A stretch of DNA of 64,000 bases from Terriglobales bacterium (GTDB taxonomy: Bacteria > Acidobacteriota > Terriglobia > Terriglobales > Acidobacteriaceae). The DNA lies in NCBI GenBank assembly GCA_035561515.1, contig DATMXP010000020.1, forward strand, positions 25,659 to 89,658. Direction: 5' to 3'. Below, one piece after another: positions 20,340 through 28,650 of the stretch (within the stretch, counting starts at the first letter, position 1; every line of letters begins with the position of its first letter). A program made the translations under genes and the position numbers. The notes beneath the pieces were generated by a model. It did no database searches. It was not told the DNA's origin and saw nothing but the letters and a program-made list of their open reading frames with translations.

Positions 20340-21443
20340 TTAGTGTTTCTTACCATCCCATCCGCATGACTTGCGCACCACCAGCTCACACCGGAGAAGA
20401 ACGTCTCGGGGCGGCAAATCAGGGTTGGCAATCCTGTCCAGCATCACGGCCATCGCAATTCTTCCGATGTCGCGACACGGCTGATGTAGCGTAGTCAGCG
20501 GAACCGGTAGTAACCGGGAATACTTCACATCGTCGATGCCGACGATTCGGATATCATCTGGGATCCGGCGGCCCAACGCTATAAGGGTGTGCATCAGTTG
20601 TCCAGCCGTGAGATCGTTCGCACACACGAAGGCATCTGGACGCTGCTTGTTCAGCACTGATTTGATGTATTTAGCGTCAGACACATCTCCGATGTTCACC
20701 ATGTCTATCCTTTGCTTCTCGCCTAACAGCAAAAGAGCTTCACGATAACCTGCAATGCGTGCATCAACCGTGGGAGCGGAATTTGGCTTCGCAACGAATG
20801 CAATGCGCTTGGCCCCGGCTTTGATCAGTTGTTCGGCAGCCAGGTATCCCGTACGCCTGTTGTCAATTCCAACCAAGTCGTAGTTGCTCCGCTGCGGATA
20901 CGGCTCAATGCATCGGTCGAGAAGTACGACCGGAATTCGAGCACGGTCAAGAGCTGCAACAATCCGGTGGTTAGCCTGGAACCGGTTCGAGCTGTACTCG
21001 ACCGGGGCAAAGAACACCCCGGACACCTTACTGGCGATGTAGTGTTCACAAAGTTGCTCAGCAGCTCGCTCTTTGTCTTCCTCGTGTGCTACCGCGTTCC
21101 CCCACAGCAAAGAGTGGTGCATGGCTTCCTGGGCTTCCATCATGCCTTTGCAGATGGCCTCAAAGATCTCGGTCTGTCCCAGTTCAGGAATAAGCAGCCC
21201 AAACACATGACTCCCCGAATTGGAGTTCGAGTTCAAGGACACATAGGTTCCCGAGCCGACGCGCCTGGTCACCAGGCCCAATGCCTGGAGTTCCCGCATT
21301 GCTCTGAACACCGTCATCCGTGACGCTTTGAACCGCCGTACGAGTTCGGCTTCACTCGGCAACCGCTTGCCGGGCTTGTACACTCCCGAAGAGATGTCCT
21401 TCTGCAGTTTTTCAAAAATCTGACGGTATTTCTCGTTCGCCAT
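20340..21443 (-). CDS. GntR-type regulator with LacI-type sugar-binding domain
   Basis: The protein has 367 residues. Residues 1-70 are a GntR winged helix (KYRQIFEKLQKDISSGVYKPGKRLPSE, then LVRRFKASRMTVFRAMREL and GTYV). Residues ~80-360 are a LacI/periplasmic-binding-protein fold (FGLLIPELGQTEIFEAICKG ... VGIDNRRTGYLAAEQLI ... DAFVCANDLTAGQLM ... IVGIDDVKYSRLLPVPLTTLHQP). This fusion is the AraR-like arrangement, in which a sugar or sugar phosphate releases the repressor. It is divergent from the sucrose phosphorylase operon and flanked by operator-like motifs, so it is probably the local sucrose/fructoside repressor and is autoregulated. Confidence 0.9.
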   Translation of the reverse strand: MANEKYRQIFEKLQKDISSGVYKPGKRLPSEAELVRRFKASRMTVFRAMRELQALGLVTRRVGSGTYVSLNSNSNSGSHVFGLLIPELGQTEIFEAICKGMMEAQEAMHHSLLWGNAVAHEEDKERAAEQLCEHYIASKVSGVFFAPVEYSSNRFQANHRIVAALDRARIPVVLLDRCIEPYPQRSNYDLVGIDNRRTGYLAAEQLIKAGAKRIAFVAKPNSAPTVDARIAGYREALLLLGEKQRIDMVNIGDVSDAKYIKSVLNKQRPDAFVCANDLTAGQLMHTLIALGRRIPDDIRIVGIDDVKYSRLLPVPLTTLHQPCRDIGRIAMAVMLDRIANPDLPPRDVLLRCELVVRKSCGWDGKKH

Positions 21444-21504
21444 GTGAGCCTCGTTGCACCGGCCTACTTAATGCCTGGAACCAAGTGTACATTTCGTGGC
21501 ATTA

Positions 21505-21517
21505 CCATATACAACTT
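21505..21517. promoter_or_regulatory. Candidate operator in the regulator-sucrose phosphorylase gap
   Basis: The 13-mer ccatatacaactt is identical to 17097-17109. It is framed by a 5-bp inverted repeat (ggcat/atgcc), and lies between the divergent regulator and sucrose phosphorylase genes, 25 bp upstream of a candidate -35 box. Confidence 0.5.
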
Positions 21518-21541
21518 ATGCCAAGTTATCTAGTAAATTTC

Positions 21542-21570
21542 TTGACAGTGCGTCACGGTTTCCATAACAG
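21542..21570 (+). promoter_or_regulatory. Candidate promoter of the sucrose phosphorylase operon
   Basis: TTGACA (21542-21547), a 17-bp spacer, then TAACAG (21565-21570), about 98 nt before the GTG start codon of the sucrose phosphorylase gene. The candidate operator ends 24 bp upstream of the -35 hexamer. Confidence 0.5.
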
Positions 21571-21667
21571 TGTCTTGTCTTTGGAACTGTAATATGGGCC
21601 GTTCAAAAGGTTCGCAGTCAGCTTTGAACGTCAAACAAATCGGATTTTTCTTCGGATCGGGTCTACA

Positions 21668-23164
21668 GTGAAGAATCAAGTTCAACTCATTACGTACGTC
21701 GACCGCCTGGCTGGCGACTTCGGCAAATTGACCTCTTTGCTGGATACTCGCTTTGCTGGTATTTTCGGTGGCGCTCATCTGCTTCCCTTTTTCACCCCTA
21801 TCGATGGGGCAGACGCAGGCTTCGATCCAGTCGATCACACCAGAGTCGATGACCGGCTCGGAGACTGGGATGACGTGCGAGTTCTGGGCCAGGATGTGGA
21901 ACTCGTTGCCGATCTGATCGTCAATCATGTGTCTGCTCTATCTCCGCAGTTCCAGGATTTCTCCGAAAAAGGGGACGCGTCTCGATATGCCGGCATGTTC
22001 ATGACCTTCGACCGCGCTTTCCCCAACGGCGCGAACGAGGAAGAACTGCTGAAGATATATCGGCCACGCCCCGGCCTTCCCTTCACCACGATGCGGATGA
22101 AGAATGGCCAGCAGCGCCTTGTGTGGACCACTTTCACGCCGCAGCAAATTGATATTGACGTAGAAAGCGCTCAGGGCAGCGCGTACATAGATGCGATCCT
22201 TACTCGCTTCCAGGATGCCGGAGTTCGCCTGATCCGGCTGGACGCAGTCGGTTACGCGATTAAGCGGGCGGGAACCAGTTGCTTCATGATTCCTGAGACA
22301 TTCCAGTACATCTCGGAGCTGACTGCACGAGCCCACGCTTTGGGGATGGAAATCCTCGTCGAAATCCACAGTTACTACCGCGATCAGGTGGAGATTGCGC
22401 GTCGGGTCGACCGTGTCTATGACTTCGCCTTGCCGCCCCTGGTGCTTCACGCCATTTTCCAGCATGACGCGCGAGCACTGAAGCAGTGGCTGGCGATTGC
22501 GCCGCGGAACGCTGTCACCGTATTGGATACACACGACGGCATCGGCGTGATCGATGTGGGAGCCGACGCTCGCGACCCAGCAAATCGGCCAGGATTACTT
22601 GAACCCTGTGCCATCGATGAACTGGTGGAAACCATTCACGAACGCAGCCAGGACCAAAGCCGCAAGGCCACCGGAGCCGCAGCCAGTAATCTCGATCTGT
22701 ATCAGGTGAACTGCACCTTCTACGACGCTCTCGGAAGGCGAGACAATGAGTACCTGCTTGCCCGGGCCATCCAGTTTTTCGCTCCCGGATTACCGCAGGT
22801 CTATTACGTCGGGCTCCTCGCCGGCTCAAACGATATGGACCTTCTGTCGCGTTCTGGAGTCGGTCGCGATATCAACCGGCACTACTACGCACCCAACGAG
22901 ATTGACCTCGCTCTCGAACGTCCCGTCGTTCGCTCGCTCCTGGAGCTAATCAGATTTCGAAACTCGCATGTTGCCTTTTCCGGCGAGTTCCAGCTAATCG
23001 GGAGTGCCGATCGCGAACTCATCATGGAGTGGCGCTCCGGAGCGGATTTCGCTCGCCTCCAAGTGAACCTGGAAAAACTTGAGGCCGCGATTCTCTACTC
23101 CACCGACCACGGTGAGAAGAAGTATCCGGTGACAGTTCCGGAATTGCGCGCAATTAGCTCTTGA
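21668..23164 (+). CDS. Sucrose phosphorylase (GH13_18)
   Basis: The protein has 498 residues from a GTG start and has no signal peptide, so it is cytosolic. It matches the sucrose phosphorylase family along its length (MKNQVQLITYVDRL, LPFFTPIDGADAGFDP, YRPRPGLPFT, GRDINRHYY). The GH13 catalytic residues fall where expected: nucleophile Asp192 in RLDAVGY, acid/base Glu232 in EILVEIH and transition-state Asp290 in LDTHDGIG. It converts sucrose plus phosphate to alpha-glucose-1-phosphate and fructose. It is the first gene of a rightward operon with an MFS transporter and GH32. The phosphohexomutase (54272) and fructokinase (10493) encoded elsewhere in the window would take the products onward. 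Confidence 0.95.
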   Translation: MKNQVQLITYVDRLAGDFGKLTSLLDTRFAGIFGGAHLLPFFTPIDGADAGFDPVDHTRVDDRLGDWDDVRVLGQDVELVADLIVNHVSALSPQFQDFSEKGDASRYAGMFMTFDRAFPNGANEEELLKIYRPRPGLPFTTMRMKNGQQRLVWTTFTPQQIDIDVESAQGSAYIDAILTRFQDAGVRLIRLDAVGYAIKRAGTSCFMIPETFQYISELTARAHALGMEILVEIHSYYRDQVEIARRVDRVYDFALPPLVLHAIFQHDARALKQWLAIAPRNAVTVLDTHDGIGVIDVGADARDPANRPGLLEPCAIDELVETIHERSQDQSRKATGAAASNLDLYQVNCTFYDALGRRDNEYLLARAIQFFAPGLPQVYYVGLLAGSNDMDLLSRSGVGRDINRHYYAPNEIDLALERPVVRSLLELIRFRNSHVAFSGEFQLIGSADRELIMEWRSGADFARLQVNLEKLEAAILYSTDHGEKKYPVTVPELRAISS

Positions 23165-23188
23165 GTACTGCAAGCGGGGAGGACGTAT

Positions 23189-24439
23189 ATGTCGACAGAG
23201 ACACACCGCGACTCGCACGTAGGGGCCAGCCGTAATCTTGCCACCATCAAGGCACTCACGTTTGTCATGTTCATGATGTTCGCCATGACAACAGATTCCG
23301 TGGGCGTCATCATCCCTGAGATCATCAAGCAGTTCTCGCTGAGCATGACTGCTGCCAGTGCTTTTCAATATGCCACGATGGGCGGCATCGCAATTGCAGG
23401 CTTCTTTCTAGGTTTCCTGGCGGATCGTGCCGGACGGAAGGCAACCATCGTTTTCGGGCTAGCCGCTTTCGCGCTGGATGCGTACCTCTTCGCGGTAGGC
23501 AACTCGTTTGGCTTCTTCGTTGTTCTCCTGGCGATCTCCGGCCTATCGATTGGCATATTCAAGACCGGCGCTCTGGCCCTTATCGGTGATATCTCCCGCT
23601 CCACGACGGAACACACATCCATCATGAACCTCGTCGAAGGGTTCTTCGGAATCGGATCCATCATTGGTCCGGCCTTGCTGGCTCAGTTGCTGATCATGGG
23701 TGTGCATTGGAAGTGGCTGTACGTTATCGCGGGAACGATGTGCGTCCTGCTGGTCATATTGGCGCTCCTCGTCAAGTATCCCGAGACGATTCGTACGACG
23801 GAAGAGCCCATCAATCTGGCCCGCACCATGGGCATGATGAAAGATCCCTACGCTCTGGGGTTCTCACTCGGTGAGTTCCTTTATGTTGCGACCGAATGTG
23901 CAATCTACGTCTGGATGCCAACATTACTGTCCGGCAAGACTGGGTTCTTCGCCCTTTACAGCATCTCCATCTTTTTCGTACTTCGTGCCGCGGGGCGGTT
24001 CGTTGGCGCCTGGGTGCTGAATCGGTTCTCCTGGACAGCCGCGCTGGTCCTTCTGAGTTCAGCCATCTTCGTCTGCTTTGTTGCTAGCGTTATGGGAGGT
24101 CCTGATCTCGCAGTCTACTTGCTCCCCTTCTCGGGACTTTTCATGTCCGTGATTTATCCCACCTTCAACTCAAAAGGAATCAGCTGTTTTCCGAAAACCG
24201 AGCACGGTGCCGTATCGGGTGTGATGCTTTTCTTTACCTGCGTCTCTGCCGCCGTCGGGCCGCTTGCAATGGGTGCGGTAAGCGACGCCATGGGTGGCCC
24301 CAAGTATGGTTTCATGCTGGCAACGCTGTTTGCCGGATTGCTATTCACTGCGTGTCTGCTCAACTGGATCTTCAATCCGACGCGCGAACGTCTGAAGTTG
24401 CTCGATCAAACTCAATACGAACACGCCACTGGCTCTTAA
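23189..24439 (+). CDS. MFS transporter, probable sucrose/fructoside importer
   Basis: The protein has 416 residues from the ATG at 23189 (gggagg ribosome site). About twelve hydrophobic segments are visible, with the MFS loop 2-3 motif GFLADRAGRKATIV and a repeat-like counterpart (AAGRFVGAWVLNRF) in the second half. It lies 24 bp after sucrose phosphorylase and 12 bp before the GH32 gene, so the three are probably one transcript. Import of sucrose or a related disaccharide across the inner membrane is inferred from the neighbours, not from transporter sequence. Confidence 0.88.
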   Translation: MSTETHRDSHVGASRNLATIKALTFVMFMMFAMTTDSVGVIIPEIIKQFSLSMTAASAFQYATMGGIAIAGFFLGFLADRAGRKATIVFGLAAFALDAYLFAVGNSFGFFVVLLAISGLSIGIFKTGALALIGDISRSTTEHTSIMNLVEGFFGIGSIIGPALLAQLLIMGVHWKWLYVIAGTMCVLLVILALLVKYPETIRTTEEPINLARTMGMMKDPYALGFSLGEFLYVATECAIYVWMPTLLSGKTGFFALYSISIFFVLRAAGRFVGAWVLNRFSWTAALVLLSSAIFVCFVASVMGGPDLAVYLLPFSGLFMSVIYPTFNSKGISCFPKTEHGAVSGVMLFFTCVSAAVGPLAMGAVSDAMGGPKYGFMLATLFAGLLFTACLLNWIFNPTRERLKLLDQTQYEHATGS

Positions 24440-24451
24440 CCCGGAGCAGTT

Positions 24452-26008
24452 TTGGACAGACGCGAATTCATTTTCCTGACACTCAGTGCTGCCGCCGCAG
24501 CGCACAGTCTGGGAGCATCCGACATGGACGATCCAGCCCTTAGGAAAGCAATGCAAGCGGTGATCGACGCTATTCCCACCGCGTCAGCAGATCGTAACCG
24601 CCCGGTGTACCATTTCGCGCCACCCGCAAATTGGACGAACGATCCCAATGGGACGATCTACTACGGTGGCTGGCACCACCTCTTCTATCAGTTCAATCCT
24701 TTCGCCACTCGGCTTGACAATCAGCACTGGGGACACGCGCGGAGCCGCGATCTGGTGAACTGGGAGCACTTGCCGATCGCCATATGGCCGTCATTAGATC
24801 GAGGCGAGAAAGCAATCTTCTCCGGTGGAGCAGCCATCGCGGCGGACGGACGCCCACGGCTTCTCTATACCAGCATCGGTGACCGCGAACCCGAACAGTG
24901 GCTCGTCTCTCCAAAGGATGCCGAGTTGATCACCTGGGCGAAATTCCCCAGGAATCCGGTCCTCACCCAGGCTGCACATGCCTCAGGACCAATTGCCCAA
25001 TGGCGTGATCCGTTCATGTTTCGCAAGGATGGCGAAACTTACATGGTTTGTGGCGGAGGCACACGGACCGGACGTGCACAGGTTCAACTCTATCGCGCTA
25101 CCAAGGACGACCTCACGCAGTGGAAGCATTTGGGCCCGATTTTTCAGACGCTTGACCGCGACGTACGTAACTTCGAATGTCCCAATCTGTTTCCGCTCGA
25201 CGGCAAGTGGGTCATGATTGTGTCTCCGAACGGCGTTTGCGAATACTGGATTGGTGACCTCGATATCGCTTGCATGCGTTTCGAACCTTCGGCGCATGCT
25301 GTGCTTGATTCCGGCGACGCTTACGCCAGCAACATTTCCGTCGATGAGAAGGGCCGTACGCTCCTGTGGCTTTGGGGCCGGACCGATCCTCACGACACGT
25401 GGTTCAATCCCAGCCCTGAAGTTTCCAGCCGGCGTTGGGCCGGAGTCATCACCATGCCTCGAGTTCTCTCGATAGGTTCCGACGGGTATCTTCAGCAACG
25501 ACCTGCTCAGGAGTTTGAAACGCTTCGTGGCGCGCCGGAATCGTTTGCTGGGTTGGTGCTTGAAAGAACCACTGTACTGAAAGGACTGAGCGCCGATTGC
25601 GCCGAATTTGAAGCCGAGTTCAGCGGCGCCGGAACTTTTGGATTAGAACTGCGCCGATCGGCTCAAGGCAAATCGGGCATCGTGGTAGCGATAGAAACAT
25701 CATTCCGTGGCACACACCTCACGGTCGGTAACGCGCGCGCGTATGTGGGCAATGCCGACCGGTATAACGTCCGCGTGTTCCTCGATAAGCGATGCGTAGA
25801 AGTGTTCGTTAACGACGGAACTACCGCTCTGTATAACTGGTTCGAAGCCGCGCCGAATGACCTCGAAGTTGCTGTCTTCGGACAGCCCGCCAAACTCCCG
25901 CCATTCCTGGCATCGAAAAGGCCCCTGCCGCCTGCACCGCGTTTGGAGTCACTGACAGTATGGCCGATGAAGCCAGCAAAGTTCAGCCTCGATAGGTTCG
26001 TTTACTAA
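24452..26008 (+). CDS. GH32 beta-fructosidase (levanase/invertase type)
   Basis: The protein has 518 residues from a TTG start at 24452 (ggag 7 nt upstream). The N-terminus DRREFIFLTLSAAAAAHS resembles a twin-arginine signal, so export is likely. GH32 catalytic motifs are WTNDPNG (nucleophile Asp64), QWRDPFMF (transition-state Asp186) and FECPNLF (acid/base Glu242). A C-terminal beta-sandwich (~residues 375-500) completes the family architecture. It hydrolyses terminal beta-fructosyl linkages of sucrose or fructans outside the cytoplasm. It ends the sucrose operon. Confidence 0.92.
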   Translation: MDRREFIFLTLSAAAAAHSLGASDMDDPALRKAMQAVIDAIPTASADRNRPVYHFAPPANWTNDPNGTIYYGGWHHLFYQFNPFATRLDNQHWGHARSRDLVNWEHLPIAIWPSLDRGEKAIFSGGAAIAADGRPRLLYTSIGDREPEQWLVSPKDAELITWAKFPRNPVLTQAAHASGPIAQWRDPFMFRKDGETYMVCGGGTRTGRAQVQLYRATKDDLTQWKHLGPIFQTLDRDVRNFECPNLFPLDGKWVMIVSPNGVCEYWIGDLDIACMRFEPSAHAVLDSGDAYASNISVDEKGRTLLWLWGRTDPHDTWFNPSPEVSSRRWAGVITMPRVLSIGSDGYLQQRPAQEFETLRGAPESFAGLVLERTTVLKGLSADCAEFEAEFSGAGTFGLELRRSAQGKSGIVVAIETSFRGTHLTVGNARAYVGNADRYNVRVFLDKRCVEVFVNDGTTALYNWFEAAPNDLEVAVFGQPAKLPPFLASKRPLPPAPRLESLTVWPMKPAKFSLDRFVY

Positions 26009-26089
26009 GTTGCACAGTCGGTTAACCGTAACGTGCATCGGTGATTCTTATCACATAGATTTGTTTGCATCTTTCGCTACCGTTAACAT

Positions 26090-27658
26090 GTGGAACACAA
26101 AGCGCCGCAGGAATCGGGGCCACTCGATGCTGCTACCGAATCTCCTAACAAACGCACAGCATTACTCGCCCCGACGAGCGCCGTCGGGTCCTTTGACTGG
26201 ACCATACGTCGCCTGGGCGCTTCGGTAGTGTTGCTGATCATCTTGAGGATGCTGGTAATCACCCACAATTACGACATGTGGGGAATCTTCCATTACTATC
26301 TCGGGGCTAAGTACTTTCCTCAGGTTGGATACACTTCACTTTACTCATGTGCTTTAGAGGCGGATGATGAAGCCGGTGGTGCGAATCGATACTGGGTACA
26401 TCAGGTTAGGGATCTTAGTTCTTACCGAATCATCCCAAGAGCGAACGTTTCACCGTGTCCCCGGTCGAATTTCAATACGCAAGAGTGGCAAACATTCACC
26501 ACGGACTTCGAACAGACCGCCGAACTCTCCAACCCCGCAGTACTAGGGACTGCTTTTACCGATAAGGGCTTTAATCCTCCGCCATCGTGGGTTTTGGTCG
26601 CTAAACCTTTTGTTACGGCAGTTGGGGCACTCCACGGCCGTGCAAACACTGTGATCTTCAATCTTGATTTGATCGCCTTCGCGATCGGGATCTTCCTGGT
26701 GTGGCATAGTGCCGGTACCTTCTCCGCACTGCTGTCTGCTTCTTTAGCTGTCTTCTACTTCGGCAATTTCGGGCATATCGGTGGCAACTTCCTCCAGTAT
26801 CTTTGGTTCCCGTTTCTGGTTGCTGCCGTCGTTTTATGGAGAGTCCAAAAGCCGCTCCTCTCCGGAACCGCTCTGGGCGTTGCAGTTGGACTCCAAGCAT
26901 TTCCCATATTCTTTGCTTTACCGCTGCTGGCACAGGGTGCGATTAGGATTCTCCGGGGTTTCCCCAGGGAAAAGTGGTCCCAACACCGTATGTTTGCAAT
27001 TGGCTTGGCAATAGTTCTGCTCGCCAGTTTTGGCGCCGGTTGCTGTGCTGGAAGAGGGGTAGCCGGATGGCGAGAATGGAAGGACAAGATTTCCGTTCAT
27101 AGGCACTACCTTGATGGGGAGATCTTCAACGTCGGACTGCCGAACCTTACGGCTACACTTCTGAAAGGAAACGAGTCATCCGCGACAAACTACGTAACAG
27201 ACTACCCAAACACTGTAGCGCGTCTAAACGCTCTGAAGTCGAGTGGATGGATCTATGGTTTAGCAGGTCTAAGTTTGCTCGCTGTGATCGTGTGGAGAGT
27301 TGGCACGTCAGAAACTTCCGACGTTTTTGCATACGGCTTCCTCGTCATGTACGCAGTCACGAGTTCCTCGCCGTACTATTACTTCTCTCTCGTTCTTATT
27401 CCGTTCATGTTCTGGAACTCGCCGGTATTGAGGAACTACGCCACTATCGGAGCAACAGTGCTGGTTGCCGGCCACGCCCTGTTCTTCCCTATTTATGTCT
27501 CCTTTAGCTATGTGCCACATTTGCTGAGCGAACTGTCCATCGCTCTATTCCTGATTGGCGCACTTGTGTTTCCGGCGGTCGAAGCAAGTTCCTCGAAGGA
27601 ATCCGCCATCCCACCGAAGACTGGACCGGAGTTGCAGCCGGAAGAGGCTTTCGACTGA
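26090..27658 (+). CDS. Multi-pass membrane protein of unknown function (GT-C-like)
   Basis: The protein has 522 residues from a GTG start. About ten hydrophobic segments begin at residue ~45 (LGASVVLLIILRMLVI), with a large non-cytoplasmic loop after the first (residues ~65-180). The loop motif FNPPPSWVLVAKP recalls the proline-rich loop of DUF2029/GT87-type polyprenyl-phosphate glycosyltransferases, but the match is weak. It lies 81 bp after GH32 and may or may not belong to that operon. It is the last host gene before the integrated element; the 120 bp after it contain nothing recognisable. Confidence 0.6.
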   Translation: MEHKAPQESGPLDAATESPNKRTALLAPTSAVGSFDWTIRRLGASVVLLIILRMLVITHNYDMWGIFHYYLGAKYFPQVGYTSLYSCALEADDEAGGANRYWVHQVRDLSSYRIIPRANVSPCPRSNFNTQEWQTFTTDFEQTAELSNPAVLGTAFTDKGFNPPPSWVLVAKPFVTAVGALHGRANTVIFNLDLIAFAIGIFLVWHSAGTFSALLSASLAVFYFGNFGHIGGNFLQYLWFPFLVAAVVLWRVQKPLLSGTALGVAVGLQAFPIFFALPLLAQGAIRILRGFPREKWSQHRMFAIGLAIVLLASFGAGCCAGRGVAGWREWKDKISVHRHYLDGEIFNVGLPNLTATLLKGNESSATNYVTDYPNTVARLNALKSSGWIYGLAGLSLLAVIVWRVGTSETSDVFAYGFLVMYAVTSSSPYYYFSLVLIPFMFWNSPVLRNYATIGATVLVAGHALFFPIYVSFSYVPHLLSELSIALFLIGALVFPAVEASSSKESAIPPKTGPELQPEEAFD

Positions 27659-27778
27659 ACAACTCTAATTTGACTGTTTCCTAATCGAGGAAGACTGGAC
27701 TCCTTTGAAGAGTCCACAGAGGCGGAATCGATACCACTTGCAGCTGTTTCTTCGCCTGCTTGTAAGTGACACAAAAGA

Positions 27779-27825
<47 letters not shown>

Positions 27826-27961
27826 GGGGATTCGGCCAGCGGCGGGAAGCGACGGGATATCGAAGGATACCGGAGGATCAATGATTTACCGATTCCCTTT
27901 TGTTCCGTTTTGGTTGGTTTTGTTTCCAGTTCTCGCACATTCTCACGGACACTTTTCAGGG

Positions 27962-27989
27962 TTGACGGACAGTCAGATTTTGCTAGATT
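27962..27989 (+). promoter_or_regulatory. Candidate promoter of the first element gene
   Basis: TTGACG (27962-27967), 16 bp, TAGATT (27984-27989), followed by a leader of about 130 nt to the gene at 28128. The rest of 27826-28127 shows no gene. Confidence 0.45.
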
Positions 27990-28100
27990 TTCGCTCTTTA
28001 AACTAAACGGCCCCGTCCGGTGTTACTAGCATCGAACGAGGCCTGAGCGGTTACGTGGATATGCACGCAACGCGCCTCCGCTCATTCTCTCACCTTGCGT

Positions 28101-28119
28101 GCCTCCGGCCAAAGGAGGC
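28101..28119 (+). promoter_or_regulatory. Ribosome-site hairpin before the 28128 gene
   Basis: gcctcc (28101-28106) pairs with ggaggc (28114-28119) across a 7-nt loop. The second arm contains the Shine-Dalgarno sequence (aaggagg) of the gene starting at 28128, so the hairpin could mask it and control translation. Confidence 0.35.
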
Positions 28120-28127
28120 CGAACACG

Positions 28128-28550
28128 ATGGCAAAGACGAGAGCAGCAAAGAAAGAAGTTGTGAATGCCGATGGGAAGTGGATTTGTTCGTTTCTCTTCT
28201 CGACGTACGGCAGAGAATACTCAGCAAAGCGAACCGATGAATCGCTCCGCAGCAACGTTGAATTCACCGTTTACGGGCTAGACATGAAAGCGCCGGTTGA
28301 TTGCCGTCCCACCGATCAGCAGTTATTTGATCGCTTGCAGGAGTTGGGACGCATCTCTCAAGACGAATTCTCGAACCGGACAAACTATCCAGGGATGGTT
28401 GCGATTACCGGCATTGAGTACGACCCTGAATATAAAGAAATAACCCTTAGGTTTTCCGATGCTGGAGAAGACTCTCGCCCTCCGGTTCTAAAGGGAGTTG
28501 TCAGCGAAAAACAGCTGATTCAGGTTCTCTTGGGCCTACAGAAGAAGTAA
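28128..28550 (+). CDS. Unknown small protein at the left end of the element
   Basis: The protein has 140 residues from the ATG at 28128, preceded by a strong aggagg site; an upstream in-frame start lacks one. It has a basic N-terminus (AKTRAAKKEV), no signal or membrane segment, and a mixed alpha/beta composition with the segment VAITGIEYDPEYKEITLRF. I do not recognise the family. It has its own promoter, faces the SIR2 gene and shares a terminator with it, which fits an accessory cargo gene. Confidence 0.65.
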   Translation: MAKTRAAKKEVVNADGKWICSFLFSTYGREYSAKRTDESLRSNVEFTVYGLDMKAPVDCRPTDQQLFDRLQELGRISQDEFSNRTNYPGMVAITGIEYDPEYKEITLRFSDAGEDSRPPVLKGVVSEKQLIQVLLGLQKK

Positions 28551-28613
28551 AAAGCTGGGATAGCGAACCTTCGGGGTGAGTCTAGACCAATTTGGTCACA
28601 TGACTCACAAACA

Positions 28614-28640
28614 GGCGGGCGATTATGCCCGCCTTTCATT
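28614..28640. terminator. Terminator between convergent genes
   Basis: A 7-bp G+C stem (ggcgggc 28614-28620, gcccgcc 28627-28633) with a 6-nt loop is followed by tttcatt. It sits between the stops of the convergent genes ending at 28550 and 28651. Confidence 0.75.
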
Positions 28641-28650
28641 GTTTGGTACA

